A DNA stretch of 64,000 bases, taken from contig OY987232.1 in the NCBI GenBank assembly GCA_963920705.1, positions 14,137,726 through 14,201,725 of the forward strand, given 5' to 3'. Under the pieces are notes generated by a model, which had not been told where the DNA came from, did no database searches, and worked only from the letters and a program-made list of their open reading frames with translations. The stretch is from Odiellus spinosus (lineage: Eukaryota > Arthropoda > Arachnida > Opiliones > Phalangiidae). A program made the position numbers and the translations under genes. Shown piece by piece: positions 40,260 to 48,100 of this stretch. Within the stretch, counting starts at the first letter, position 1; the number at the start of each line of letters is the position of its first letter.

Positions 40260-40712
40260 AGTAGTGAGTCCACTAACTTAAATGTGGAGATATTTACGTA
40301 GGTGAGACCTAAATAGAGTGGTGGATCTTATAGATGCCAGGTCAGATGGGAGAGAATTCCAAATGGGAATAGTTCTTCTAAAAAAAGAGTGCTTCATGGT
40401 GTTCTTAAGGGAGTGGCGCTGGAATAGCTTGCGCGAATGACCCCGGGTTGAATAGGTGGAACGAGCTAATGTAAAAAAAGTCTGGTCTGGTTGCTGAAGG
40501 ATTTTGAAGAGACACATAAGATCCATGAAAGTTCGCCGAAGGGAAAGGGGAGACCAACCCAGGGAGGATTGCTTACAACTTTGGGTTTAAATTTTATTTG
40601 AGTATCAACTCACCAAAATGGTACTTTCTCGAACTGCTTGGGAGACAGTTTCCCTGACTTGAGCAGCCGATCCCAATTTGTTTAATCCCCTCGTGAATCT
40701 TCGTTCTGCCAT
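6278..40712 (-). CDS. DOCK-D family guanine nucleotide exchange factor (DOCK9/10/11, Zizimin type)
   Basis: Activates Rho-family GTPases (Cdc42/Rac in this subfamily) by nucleotide exchange. The 38 coding exons are: 40614-40712, 38410-38526, 36921-37093, 36103-36172, 35301-35414, 34692-34823, 34430-34625, 33985-34166, 33647-33925, 32857-33243, 32197-32450, 32030-32115, 31023-31216, 30601-30768, 30113-30279, 29650-29737, 28122-28445, 26570-26755, 25269-25661, 23856-24060, 22751-22932, 21979-22156, 16896-17111, 15632-15779, 15459-15574, 14427-14493, 14274-14351, 14052-14209, 13156-13466, 12912-13037, 12063-12183, 10645-10853, 10384-10578, 9582-9818, 8582-8728, 7341-7560, 6564-6939, 6278-6482. 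All junctions keep phase and give 2367 aa. The start is [19 protein letters not shown], as in Zizimins. The PH domain is at about 165-285 (KEGYVLKG to [11 protein letters not shown]), DHR-1 at about 715-880 ([19 protein letters not shown]) and DHR-2 at about 1845-2345 ([35 protein letters not shown]). Human relatives are roughly 2070-2190 aa; the excess sits in Ser-rich linkers (exons 9, 17, 23, 24, 28). The last 20 residues may be intron read-through, since a GTACAA donor follows at 6337. Confidence 0.96.
7938..8031 (+). repeat. Interspersed repeat, copy 1
   Basis: About 95 bp is similar to the reverse complement of 28950-29042. Both contain GTAGGCTAGAGG, GCATTACCCCATC and GGCTTTCTTTC-AGCCAAGC in the same order. 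Neither copy is long enough to classify, and a SINE or MITE fragment is possible. It lies in the DOCK intron between exons 35 and 36. Confidence 0.5.
8960..9279. mobile_element. Inverted-repeat element (CAAGAATAG), 7-bp target duplication
   Basis: This 320-bp non-autonomous element has inverted ends beginning CAAGAATAGATCTA. It is flanked on both sides by GTATTAC (8953-8959 and 9280-9286). It lies in a DOCK intron. It belongs to the 7-bp-duplication group described in Part 2. Confidence 0.8.
10968..11471. mobile_element. AACCYGACTC inverted-repeat element
   Basis: This element of about 500 bp has arms of about 90 bp that start AACCCGACTC or AACCTGACTC and share GGTCCTTGTCA, GATCTCGTGC and TTTAAAAATTGAAAAAAT. 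No coding sequence and no clear target duplication are seen. A solo end occurs at 5229-5345. Confidence 0.7.
12531..12634. mobile_element. CCCTTACC/GTCTT element, copy 1
   Basis: Short 104-bp copy with inverted ends CCCTTACGAAAAAAAGTTAG and AACTTTTTCCATAAGGG. It is flanked by TA on both sides. Confidence 0.75.
13689..13836. mobile_element. CCCTTACC/GTCTT element, copy 2
   Basis: Inverted ends CCCTTATC and GGTAAAGG enclose paired GTCTTGGGGAAGTCTT motifs. It lies in a DOCK intron. Confidence 0.75.
14494..15458. other. DOCK intron with no further recognised feature
   Basis: This intron separates two short DOCK exons (116 and 67 bp). A 106-codon open frame on the minus strand (14622-14942) has no recognised domain and no exon-like context, so it is not called as coding. 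Confidence 0.4.
15607..15638. promoter_or_regulatory. Perfect 32-bp palindrome across a DOCK 5' splice site
   Basis: The half-site ACGTTAGGTAAGCAAG is followed directly by its exact reverse complement, with no spacer. The donor of DOCK exon 24 (AG then GTAAGC) lies inside it. In the pre-mRNA the donor could pair with the intron sequence a few bases downstream. Confidence 0.75.
16295..16409. mobile_element. ACCCTCTTCAG inverted-repeat element, copy 1
   Basis: This 115-bp, nearly fully palindromic element has ends ACCCTCTTCAGA and CTGAAGAGG. It shares TTTAACC, AGTTCAATAAAC and ATCTGATTAA blocks with the copy at 22353-22504. It lies in the large DOCK intron 22. Confidence 0.65.
17848..17925. 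mobile_element. CCCTTACC/GTCTT element, partial copy 3
   Basis: Only one arm is present: AAAAAGGTAGTCTGATCTAA followed by an AGAGGTTCTCAAGAACAC block and GGGGAAGTCTTTGAGAC. The other terminus is missing. Confidence 0.6.
19116..19298. mobile_element. CCCTTACC/GTCTT element, copy 4
   Basis: This 183-bp copy has ends CCCTTACCG and GGTAAGGG, flanked by CA on each side. Inside are paired AAGTCTTGGGGAAGG and AGACTTCCCCAAGAC motifs. Confidence 0.8.
22353..22504. mobile_element. ACCCTCTTCAG inverted-repeat element, copy 2
   Basis: This 152-bp near-palindrome has ends ACCCTTTTCAGACGAGGCG and CGCCTCGTCTGAAGAGGGT. It lies in the DOCK intron between exons 21 and 22. Confidence 0.75.
23564..23748. mobile_element. 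CCCTTACC/GTCTT element, copy 5
   Basis: This 185-bp copy has ends CCCTTACC and CGTAAGGG, flanked by TG on each side. A central palindrome AAGTCTTAAAGACTT joins the two arms. Confidence 0.8.
25804..25980. mobile_element. CCCTTACC/GTCTT element, copy 6
   Basis: This 177-bp copy has ends CCCTTAGC and GGCAAGGG. AA flanks each side. The internal GTCTT motifs are arranged as in the other copies. Confidence 0.75.
26360..26504. mobile_element. CCCTTACC/GTCTT element, copy 7
   Basis: This 145-bp copy has ends CCTTTACGG and GGTAAGGG. The centre contains GGGGAAGTCTTTAAGACTTC. Confidence 0.75.
27083..27448. mobile_element. hAT-type non-autonomous element
   Basis: This 366-bp element has ends CAGGCTTGGAAATAAGG and CTTATTTCCAAGCCTG. 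It is flanked by 8-bp repeats CCTACAAC and CCTACGAC (one mismatch). CA-starting ends plus an 8-bp duplication are typical of the hAT superfamily. Inside it repeats TTTTAGTAGTCA and TGACTAGT motifs in both orientations. It sits in a DOCK intron. Confidence 0.82.
27608..27795. mobile_element. CCCAGAAAATAGG inverted-repeat element, copy 1
   Basis: This 188-bp element has arms of about 50-70 bp (CCCAGAAAATAGGC and its inverse; also GGATTCATGGAGATTC and GGTCAGCGA). It is flanked by TA. A second copy is at 63728-63921. It abuts copy 8 of the CCCTTACC/GTCTT family with 3 bp between them. Confidence 0.8.
27799..27988. mobile_element. CCCTTACC/GTCTT element, copy 8
   Basis: This 190-bp copy has ends CCTTACCG and GGTAAGGG. 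It directly follows the TA-flanked element at 27608-27795. Confidence 0.8.
28950..29042 (-). repeat. Interspersed repeat, copy 2
   Basis: The reverse complement is similar over about 93 bp to 7938-8031, sharing GTAGGCTAGAGG and GCATTACCCCATC. Confidence 0.5.
29828..30035. mobile_element. GACTTTTTGCCGCGCC inverted-repeat element (TA-flanked)
   Basis: This 208-bp element has two arms of about 85-90 bp that are nearly identical in inverse. They include GCCGCGCCTTATGAAG, CCAATCCGCCATTTTGGT and ACCCAGAAACGAG. TA is on both sides. It is much more GC-rich than the surrounding intron. Open frames in it are a by-product of the palindrome. Confidence 0.85.
31353..31643. mobile_element. Inverted-repeat element (CAAGAAGAATC), 7-bp target duplication
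   Basis: This 291-bp element has ends CAAGAAGAATCAGATAAGG and CCTTATCTGATCCTTCTTG. It is flanked by ATATACT at 31346-31352 and 31644-31650. Inner palindromic blocks include TTGTTGTCACGTGG and CCACGTGACAACAG. It lies in a DOCK intron. Confidence 0.85.
31670..31858. mobile_element. CCCTTACC/GTCTT element, copy 9 (right end lost)
   Basis: It starts CCCTTACCAAAAAAAGTTAG and contains three diverged GACTTCCCCAA-CTTA-GACTACATAAGAC units. The right inverted terminus is absent. Confidence 0.7.
33361..33553. mobile_element. TTAA-flanked inverted-repeat element with nested palindrome
   Basis: This 193-bp element has ends AGCAACTGGCG and CGCCAGTTGCT, flanked by TTAA at 33357-33360 and 33554-33557. It encloses a second palindrome at 33423-33492. 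TTAA duplication is typical of piggyBac-like and Kolobok elements; the family is otherwise unassigned. Confidence 0.7.
33423..33492. mobile_element. Small palindrome nested in the TTAA element
   Basis: This 70-bp segment has inverted ends CCTTACCAAAGGCAGGAG and CTCCTGCCTTTGGTAAGG. It is probably a second, later insertion. Confidence 0.55.
36236..36887. mobile_element. CCCTTACC/GTCTT element, copy 10, internally expanded
   Basis: The ends are CCCTTACCAAAAAAAGTTAG and CTAAGGG, flanked by TA on both sides. At 652 bp it is more than three times the usual length. Between about 36310 and 36690 a unit of about 29 bp (ACTTCTAGACATAATGAAAG plus ACTTCCCCA) is repeated about 12-13 times. Further right, four copies of a unit ending CTTAAGAC-ACATAAGACACCCG follow. 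It lies in the DOCK intron between exons 3 and 4. Confidence 0.85.
37230..37403. mobile_element. ACCTCTTTCATTTATTTTTA inverted-repeat element
   Basis: This 174-bp element has arms of about 50 bp. They include CTCTTTCATTTATTTTTACC, AAAGGGGGTAGGCAACC and the inverse. No target duplication is clear. It lies in a DOCK intron. Confidence 0.75.
39142..39324. mobile_element. CCCTTACC/GTCTT element, copy 11
   Basis: This 183-bp copy has a diverged left end (CTCTAACCAAAAACAG) and a clean right end GGTAAGGG. The internal AAGTCTTGGGGAAGTC and AGACTTCCCCAAGACC motifs are retained. Confidence 0.72.
40027..40565 (-). mobile_element. 5'-truncated LINE fragment in DOCK intron 1
   Basis: Minus-strand coding from about 40565 to 40278 matches the C-terminal tail typical of non-LTR reverse transcriptase proteins ([49 protein letters not shown]). 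It is followed by a 3' UTR ending in an A-run (on the minus strand) at about 40027-40037. A run of 39 A on the plus strand (40216-40254) interrupts the UTR. The reverse transcriptase core is not present. Confidence 0.8.
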
Positions 40713-42133
40713 TTATCCAGACTTCCAAAGCAGTTTACACTTGGAAGACGTTATTCCAATACTATGCTGGTTATTTTTTACTTACAGAAAACAATGGGTA
40801 ATAAATCGAAGCATGTAAAACTTTAAAATACGGTAAATACAGTTTAAACATTCATCTGACTTTCCACAAGGGGTTCAGTAGTTCATACATGGTTCACGTA
40901 ATCAAGGCTTAGTAATTGGGGCAAAACATCATGATACAGCATGGAGTAAAATATATTATTTTATATGGAGTTACCTCATTATTAAAATGAATGAAAATTA
41001 AGAGTAGAGGAGCAGAAGGCTGCACAAAAAGGGTGTCGGAAAGTTTTTTTAATTATTTCCGGTAGCCGAGCTCATTGCTCATTGGAAACCGAGGCTCACT
41101 GAGCCTAGGAGTATATAGGACCTAGACTGGCCACTGGTGAGCTTCTCTTTTCTGTCGTCTGCATATATCAAAGAGGGTTTGCGGCTTTGAACGTTTTTTT
41201 TTTTTAATCTGACTTCCGGAGTCCGGATATTTCCCCGGTATTGTGTCTCTGAACCCAGAGGCACAATAACCAGGGAAGAAAATATTAAAGTGAATTTTTA
41301 TTGGACAACTGTCCTGTAACACCCCCTTCACAAATTCATAGTTATCGGACATTTTAAAAAATAACAGACATTGCCAGATTTTCTGTACCAGAAAATACTT
41401 TTCCTTATCGGACAATTGTCCAGTGACCCCTTATAGAAAATGAAAACTTATGGGACATTTGGAATATTTATTGGACAATCTCCAGTAATGTGTTTATTTC
41501 CGTCCCTGCTGATAATAACAACTTTCACGCGTGTCAAAAATTTTGGTTTTTCGCGCGCTCACAGTTTTGCTTTTTCGTGAGCTCCCAATTTTACTTTCTA
41601 ATACAAAACTTGCGTGCAGTCCTGGATAAAACAGAAGCTTTTATATTAAATGCTGGAAAACTAATAGAGCCACAACAAAAACCCAAAATATTGTAAGAAA
41701 ATTATAAATTTTCCGACGGTTTATAGGAAATTATAGAATTATGTTTTTAGAAATATGGGAAAAATATAGGATAATTACTGAAAAAATTAAATGAAGCAGT
41801 AACATTTGACCCAATTTCCCAAAATATAGGAAAAATATAAAAATTGTGGTTACTCTACATTTGTCATAAAACAGAACAAAAAAGGGTTATTTACTTTTCT
41901 CAATAAAAGTGCATATCGATGTTCAGATCTTTAAATCTTATAAAAAATCATTCGAAAAATTCAGATGTAGTATAAGGCTTTGCTGAAAAACTTGGTAATC
42001 ATTTACAATGTCCCTAACTTTTATCAGAATGTTCTAGACTAGAAAGTGATTGAAAGTTCTAGAAAAATTCCGGAAAATTCAACTTGAAAATTTAGTTTTT
42101 CGCGGGTTTTTGCTAGTAAAATTTATATTTTAG
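40713..42133. other. Intergenic region upstream of DOCK
   Basis: This stretch lies between the DOCK start codon and the stop of the IR gene. It must contain the DOCK promoter and 5' UTR, but I cannot place either. No gene or named repeat is seen. Repeated ATTGGACAA/TATAGGAAA-like phrases occur but are too loose to call. Confidence 0.4.
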
Positions 42134-45100
42134 CTAAAGCTTGAAATAATAGATGAGTGCATTTTCAAGCACGAAGATTACGACGCTAGCTAAATGACAC
42201 ATGGATAAATAATAAAAATACAAAGCTAAAATATTCATGCGGAGAGTGAAATCTTCTTTCGTCGGTTTTTGCCAATTCAAAAATTCGAAGCCCGCTTTGC
42301 TTTGAATGTACAAGTACTCGAAGGGTTGTGTTTCATAAATAGCCATTAACCTATTTGATACGTCAAAGAAAGCAACGTAAGGGCAGGGTGACTTTAACCC
42401 GACTAGAACAGATTAAGAAGAGCTTTGAAAAGATGTCGATAACTTAAGCACCATGAAAAAGCTAGGGATTTACAGTTATCTTCAAAAACATATCTATCTC
42501 TCGCTTCCAAAAGGTCAGGCTAATTGTTAATTTAGGAAAATTGGGGCTTTTTCCCAACTTTTAAGCTCCTTTTTCCCATTTTTTTCTCCATTTTAAAATG
42601 TTCGAGCGATTTCAAAAAGTTTAGTTTTTGAAAACATTTAAGCATTACTTACGAGAGACCGTAGTATTCGAGAAACATTTTGTGATCATCGTGAAACGTC
42701 TTGTTAACTAAAAAGGCTTCAAATTCGCCACCCAGACTTGGAGAAAAGTACAAACCACCGCACTGTTGCTTCAGTTGTGTTTTCGATTCAAATTCCCCGG
42801 CTACCTTCCCGAAGGTCCAATAAAACAGGCGCTTGTTAAATATCGTCGCTTTGCTATCATGGCACATCTCCAGATAAGTTTCGATATCGATAAACTCAAA
42901 AATGTCGCCGTAATTTGATTCGTCTAGCTTTGAGTACCATTTCAATATTTTATCGTCGGTCAGTGACTGTAATATTGTTATTCCGAAAAATATTATAAAG
43001 ATTAGAATCGTCTTAAATAGACCAGGAACCATCCACAGGTTTCATATCGACCTTAAGGCGGTAGTCAATGGTCATATTTTTAATTTATCGTTAAAGCTTG
43101 GATATTTTCCCAATGCTTGGAAAGAAGCATTAGTCTCTCCAATCTTCAAAAAAGGTCTAAGCTCAGATCCGTCAAACTACAGACCTATCTCACTGTTGAA
43201 TTGTCTATCTATGATATTTGACATGTTAATGAGCACTAAACTCTACAATTGGTTTAAAATCAATCTCCCTGATAATCAACATGGCTTTATAAAGGGTCGC
43301 TCAGTTGAAACAAACCTACTAAGTACTTTACAATTTATGGCGTCCAGGGTTGAAAACAGGGGGCAAGTAGACATTATATACATCGACTTGTCAAAAGCCT
43401 TCGACAGAGTATCCCATCGTATACTACTTCAAAAATTGAATTACTATGGCTTAAATGGAAATCTACTAAAGTGGGTTAGTAGCTATCTAACAGATAGGAA
43501 TAATTTATTAAAAATCAATGGAGAATTATCGAACACTGGCTATAAAGTAACCTGCGGTGTTCCCCAGGGTTCCTCCCTGGGCCCATTGTTATTCAACATA
43601 TATACTTCTGACATACCATTGCAAATTCAAATGTCGAAGATATATTTATTCGCTGATGATAATAAGTTAGGCAACGCCATTTATAACGAAGATCATTGTA
43701 AAGAACTTAACGCTGACCTAATTAATCTTCAAAATTGGTGTATTTCAAACAACATCCCTATAAATGAAGAAAAAACTTACGTAGTGTCGTATACGCGAAA
43801 AAAAGAGAAAATCATTTATCCCTACCAATTAAGTGGGAAGCCTCTAAAACGAGAAAAAAGGGTCCGAGATTTAGGTATAATATTTGATGAAAAGCTACAC
43901 TTTATTGATCATGTAGACAACATTACAAGATGTTGTTTCAGTACCCTATGCCTAGCTCTCAAGATTGCGAGAAATATCAATTCACCTAAATGCTTTAAAA
44001 AATTATACATAACCCTAGTAAAGCCAAAGCTGCTATTTGGCGCGGTAGTTTTTAGTGGTTGCAGCAAACACCAAATATCCAGGCTCGAACGTATTCAGAA
44101 AAAGTTCGCTAAATTTTACCATACCTACTTTCACTCAGACACTAGCTATAAGTACGAAAAATTTCTAAATATACTCCAGATAGACTCCATAAAAGATTCT
44201 ATTACCAAAATTGATATAATGTTTTTACATAAAATAATCAACAACACTATTGACTGTAAAGAATTGTTAAAAGAAGTCAATTTTAGCATTCCAAACATTA
44301 AAACAAGAAATAATAATTTTAAACCTTTTAAACCGCAATTAAATACAATGCTCCCTATCAGTCGTATAATGAAAAAATTTAATAAATATGGACATAACAT
44401 AGATATATTTCAAAATAAAACTATATGTCTAAAGACATATAAATTTATGTAAATAATATTTTTAAACAGCTTTTTATCCCTGTACATACTCCCCTTTTTT
44501 TTTTTAATTTAAAACTGTACTGACACTTGCGTGCACACACTTGTAGGTCAAACCACTTTGTACTGTTTGTTTGCACGAAATAAACCATTATTATTATTAT
44601 TATCATTTCCGTACCTATTATCTCACGTTCTAATAACGCTAGAATCTTCAACTTTACTTCTGACGAACCAGAAAAGTCAGACGTAGTTCGTGGTATAATT
44701 TGACAACTTTAAGTTTAATTAGGATAAACACGTTCGTGTTTATATCCCTTTATCTAAACTCGAATTTCATCAGAAACCGTAATGTCTTTTCCAATGGACC
44801 CGCGGCGCTTGATAACTGAAAGCGTCGTCGTCGTCGTCGTCGTCGTTTCCCTCTTCCCACCGTCCACTGAATTCGAATTAATACAGACAAAGGTACTTTT
44901 GAAAAAATTTGATAAAACTTCGATCAGGTACAAGAGTATCTCTAGTTAAACACAGATTTCAATAATGAAATGGTGATTAAGTATATGAAGTAATAGAAAG
45001 TAAGGTACCTGAATGGGTTACAAAAGGGTGAAATCTTAAGCTTAGCCGAGCTTTACTAATTGCTTCAAAATGAATAAACAAAAATTTTATTTCTTAAACA

Positions 45101-48100
45101 GTAGAATGATAAGGAATATCCATCGAATTCGAGTTAATAGAAAGTAAGGTGCCTGAATGGGTTACAAAAGGGTGAAATCATAAGCTTAGCCGAGCTTTAT
45201 TAATTGCTTCAAAATGGTAAACAAAATTTTATTTCTTAAACAGTAGAATGATAATGAATATCCATCGAATTCGAGTTAATAGAGAGACAGATGCCTGTAT
45301 GGGTGACGAAAAGGGTAAAACATATAACTAGCCGAGCTTTATTAATTGGCTTTAAATTGATAAACAAAAATTGATTTTATTAAACAGTTGATAAGTTTTT
45401 TTTAATGGCATTTTTTATCGTTAACGGAAAATTGCATTTATTGGGTTCTTTTACTAGGGTAGCCCTCTTCAGCCGTCTAATTTTGACTATTATGTCATAT
45501 CATGAGTATCCCATTATATTCACCCTAATTCACCGTAATTAAAAAGTTGGAATGATTTTCTTATCATTTGATTTTTTAACTTTAAAAATATATCTCTTCT
45601 CGGCCTATATAAACGAGATTTGCATATTCAGTACTCACAGATGCACTGTACCAATGCGTGGTTTACGTTAGCTTTTAAAATTGTGGCGAGCCCTCTCGTT
45701 TGTGCAATGGTGACGTCTTCGATTGTTTAGGCAATCGTTTCTCACCTATGTTTCGGTGATAAGAGACTCATTTCTCACGATCTTTTGGGTAGAGTACTCG
45801 AATAAACCGAGGCGATTGAATGTAAATCGCCTTACCTAGAAATGTGGCCAATATAATATAGTAAGTCACTGTAAAAACATTTCACAATGAGAGTTCTAGG
45901 GATTAAATATCACTCGAGTTGGACTTCATATCCTGCCAAGTGCTCGATTACACATGAAATTTATAGTTTAACGTTTTCAATCTCTACTTTATTTTTTAAA
46001 ATACTTGAGTTTTGCGACTAGGATGTGCTTTAGATCCAATAGCTTCGTCATTACAACTACATAATAACGTTGCTATTAAGTAGTTGACCAATTATTGAAG
46101 TCTGTATCTAAATCACGTCTAACTCAATTATAATAAAAAATAAAGATTTAGAATTTTAAATATTATATACGAAACGGAAATTGATGTCGGCGAGTTAAAT
46201 AAACGGCCACATACTTCTGGTCTCCAGAATTATGTTCTCATGCTGCTTTAAAGAATTGTTTCGCTTTCCATGCTCATTTTTTGTCGATGCGATTCAATAT
46301 TATAAATTTAATCTCTAGCTCGGTCTAGCCCGTCCCTCTTGTAATATTTTAGGTAAGGCTAGGTTAGTTAATCCCTCGACCTCCCCCGTCCATCTGGTAA
46401 TCTTTAAGGTGAGGTTAGGTTAGTTAATCCCTCTAATTAGCCAATCCCTCCAACTAGTTAATCCTTAGCTCGGGCTATTTGTAATATTTTAGGTAAGGCT
46501 AGGTTAGGTTAGTTAATTCCTCGAATTAGCCCATCGTTCCAACTAGTTAATCCCTCGGGTTACCCATTCCATCAAGTAATCTATAAGGTTAAATTAGGTT
46601 AATTAAACCCTGGAAATAGCCCATCCCTCCAACTAGGTAATCCCTATAACTCCGGCTAACCCGTTCCTCTTGTAGTATTTTAGGTAAGATTAGTTTAGGT
46701 TAGTTAATCAATTGAACTAGCCCATCCCTGTTTTACAACTTAGGTAAGGTTAGGTTAGTTAATCTCTGCCTTTCGAGATTTGTACCAGGGTCTCAATTAC
46801 GAATAGATTGAAGCCTCAATTAAACGCTTTAATTTTTATTCAGCATTAGTAAGAATTAAAGTTCAATAAACCTATAAAGCAAAATAGTGAAATGTGGAAA
46901 AGGTGTATATTTTTGGAGAAAAAAGGACAGAAATTATACAAAAAAGAGGTTGCTTCGCACCCTTAAAAAAACTCTTTATCTAACTCGAATCAAACCCGTG
47001 AAGGGACAGAAATTATTTGTTAGAGAAAGAGCAATTTCATATCTTTAAAATTATAGTTAGTAGATTTAGTCTACTACTTCAAAGATTTTATTACTATTAT
47101 ATATTTTCCAAAAAACGGATAAAGACGACCTAGTTAACCATCCTCTCCCATTGATGTTTATTTTAAATTCTATCAGTATCACTAATAAAATTAGCTAAAG
47201 ATGGAGTTCCTTTAATGTATATATATTTATCATTAGTCCTAGGTCGTCTTTATCCGTTTTTTGGAAAATATATAATAGTAATAAAATCTTTGAAGTAGTA
47301 GACTAAATCTACTAACTATAATTTTAAAGATATGAAATTGCTCTTTCTCTAACAAATAATTTCTGTCCCTTCACGGGTTTGATTCGAGTTAGATAAAGAG
47401 TTTTTTTAAGGGTGCGAAGCAACCTCTTTTTTGTATAATTTCTCTCTAGTTATGATAAGAAATGTGTATTATAACGGTGTTTTACGCGTAAACTCGAAGA
47501 TGTCGCCTCAATAGAGCCTATATCCTAAAATAAATAAAACTAGCTGGAAATCCACGCCCCCAGGCAAGCAATATTTATTGGGGGTATAGAAACGGGGCGT
47601 CACCGACTAGCCTACGCGTGCCCACCCGCCGCGAGAGGCAGCGGGACACCGGGAAGTAAATCATTCCCAAAACGATATTTACCCCCAGACAAGTAGTGAC
47701 ATCGTACTACTGAATAACCCTTTACTACCGCCTTAAGATAAAAATGTGACGGAACATACCTTTTTTTTGAAGTAGTCGTTCGCTAGAGAGTTTTCTAACA
47801 TCTTCGCCTTCAATTTGCCGTCATCGATTAAATCGTAAATGTTATTGATGTAAATGTAGTTTTCTTGCGTTAATTCAGATTGCATAAATGAAGTTAAGAA
47901 TATTACTATAATCAGAGAGCAAAGCAGCCACGTTAAGCATATTATCCTTTCGGGTAAACGTCGTCTTATACTTGGATATGCTGAATATTCGAAACCAAAA
48001 GAAATCGTATAAGAAATCTAATAGTAGGAAACCAATTAAGTTCCGACTTACGTTCGGCTAAGAAAATCGAGACAGTATCCCAAAGATGAATGGTGTAATG

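Larger units (their letters stand above)
43057..47732. mobile_element. TTAA-flanked composite element in an IR intron
   Basis: The ends are GGCGGTAGTCAATGG and CCCTTTACTACCGCC (inverted), flanked by TTAA at 43053-43056 and 47733-47736. The outer sequence (44605-44735 and 47443-47732) matches the shorter family member at 57323-57859. It is interrupted by a LINE (43071-44606) and by a second insert of about 2.7 kb (about 44735-47443). The second insert holds a three-copy tandem, a TTAGG-like array and a large foldback. TTAA duplication points to a piggyBac-like, non-autonomous element. No transposase is seen. Confidence 0.75.

Noticed and set aside
46315-46768. True telomere or chromosome end.
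   Set aside because: TTAGG motifs are not in pure tandem, and ordinary sequence continues on both sides.
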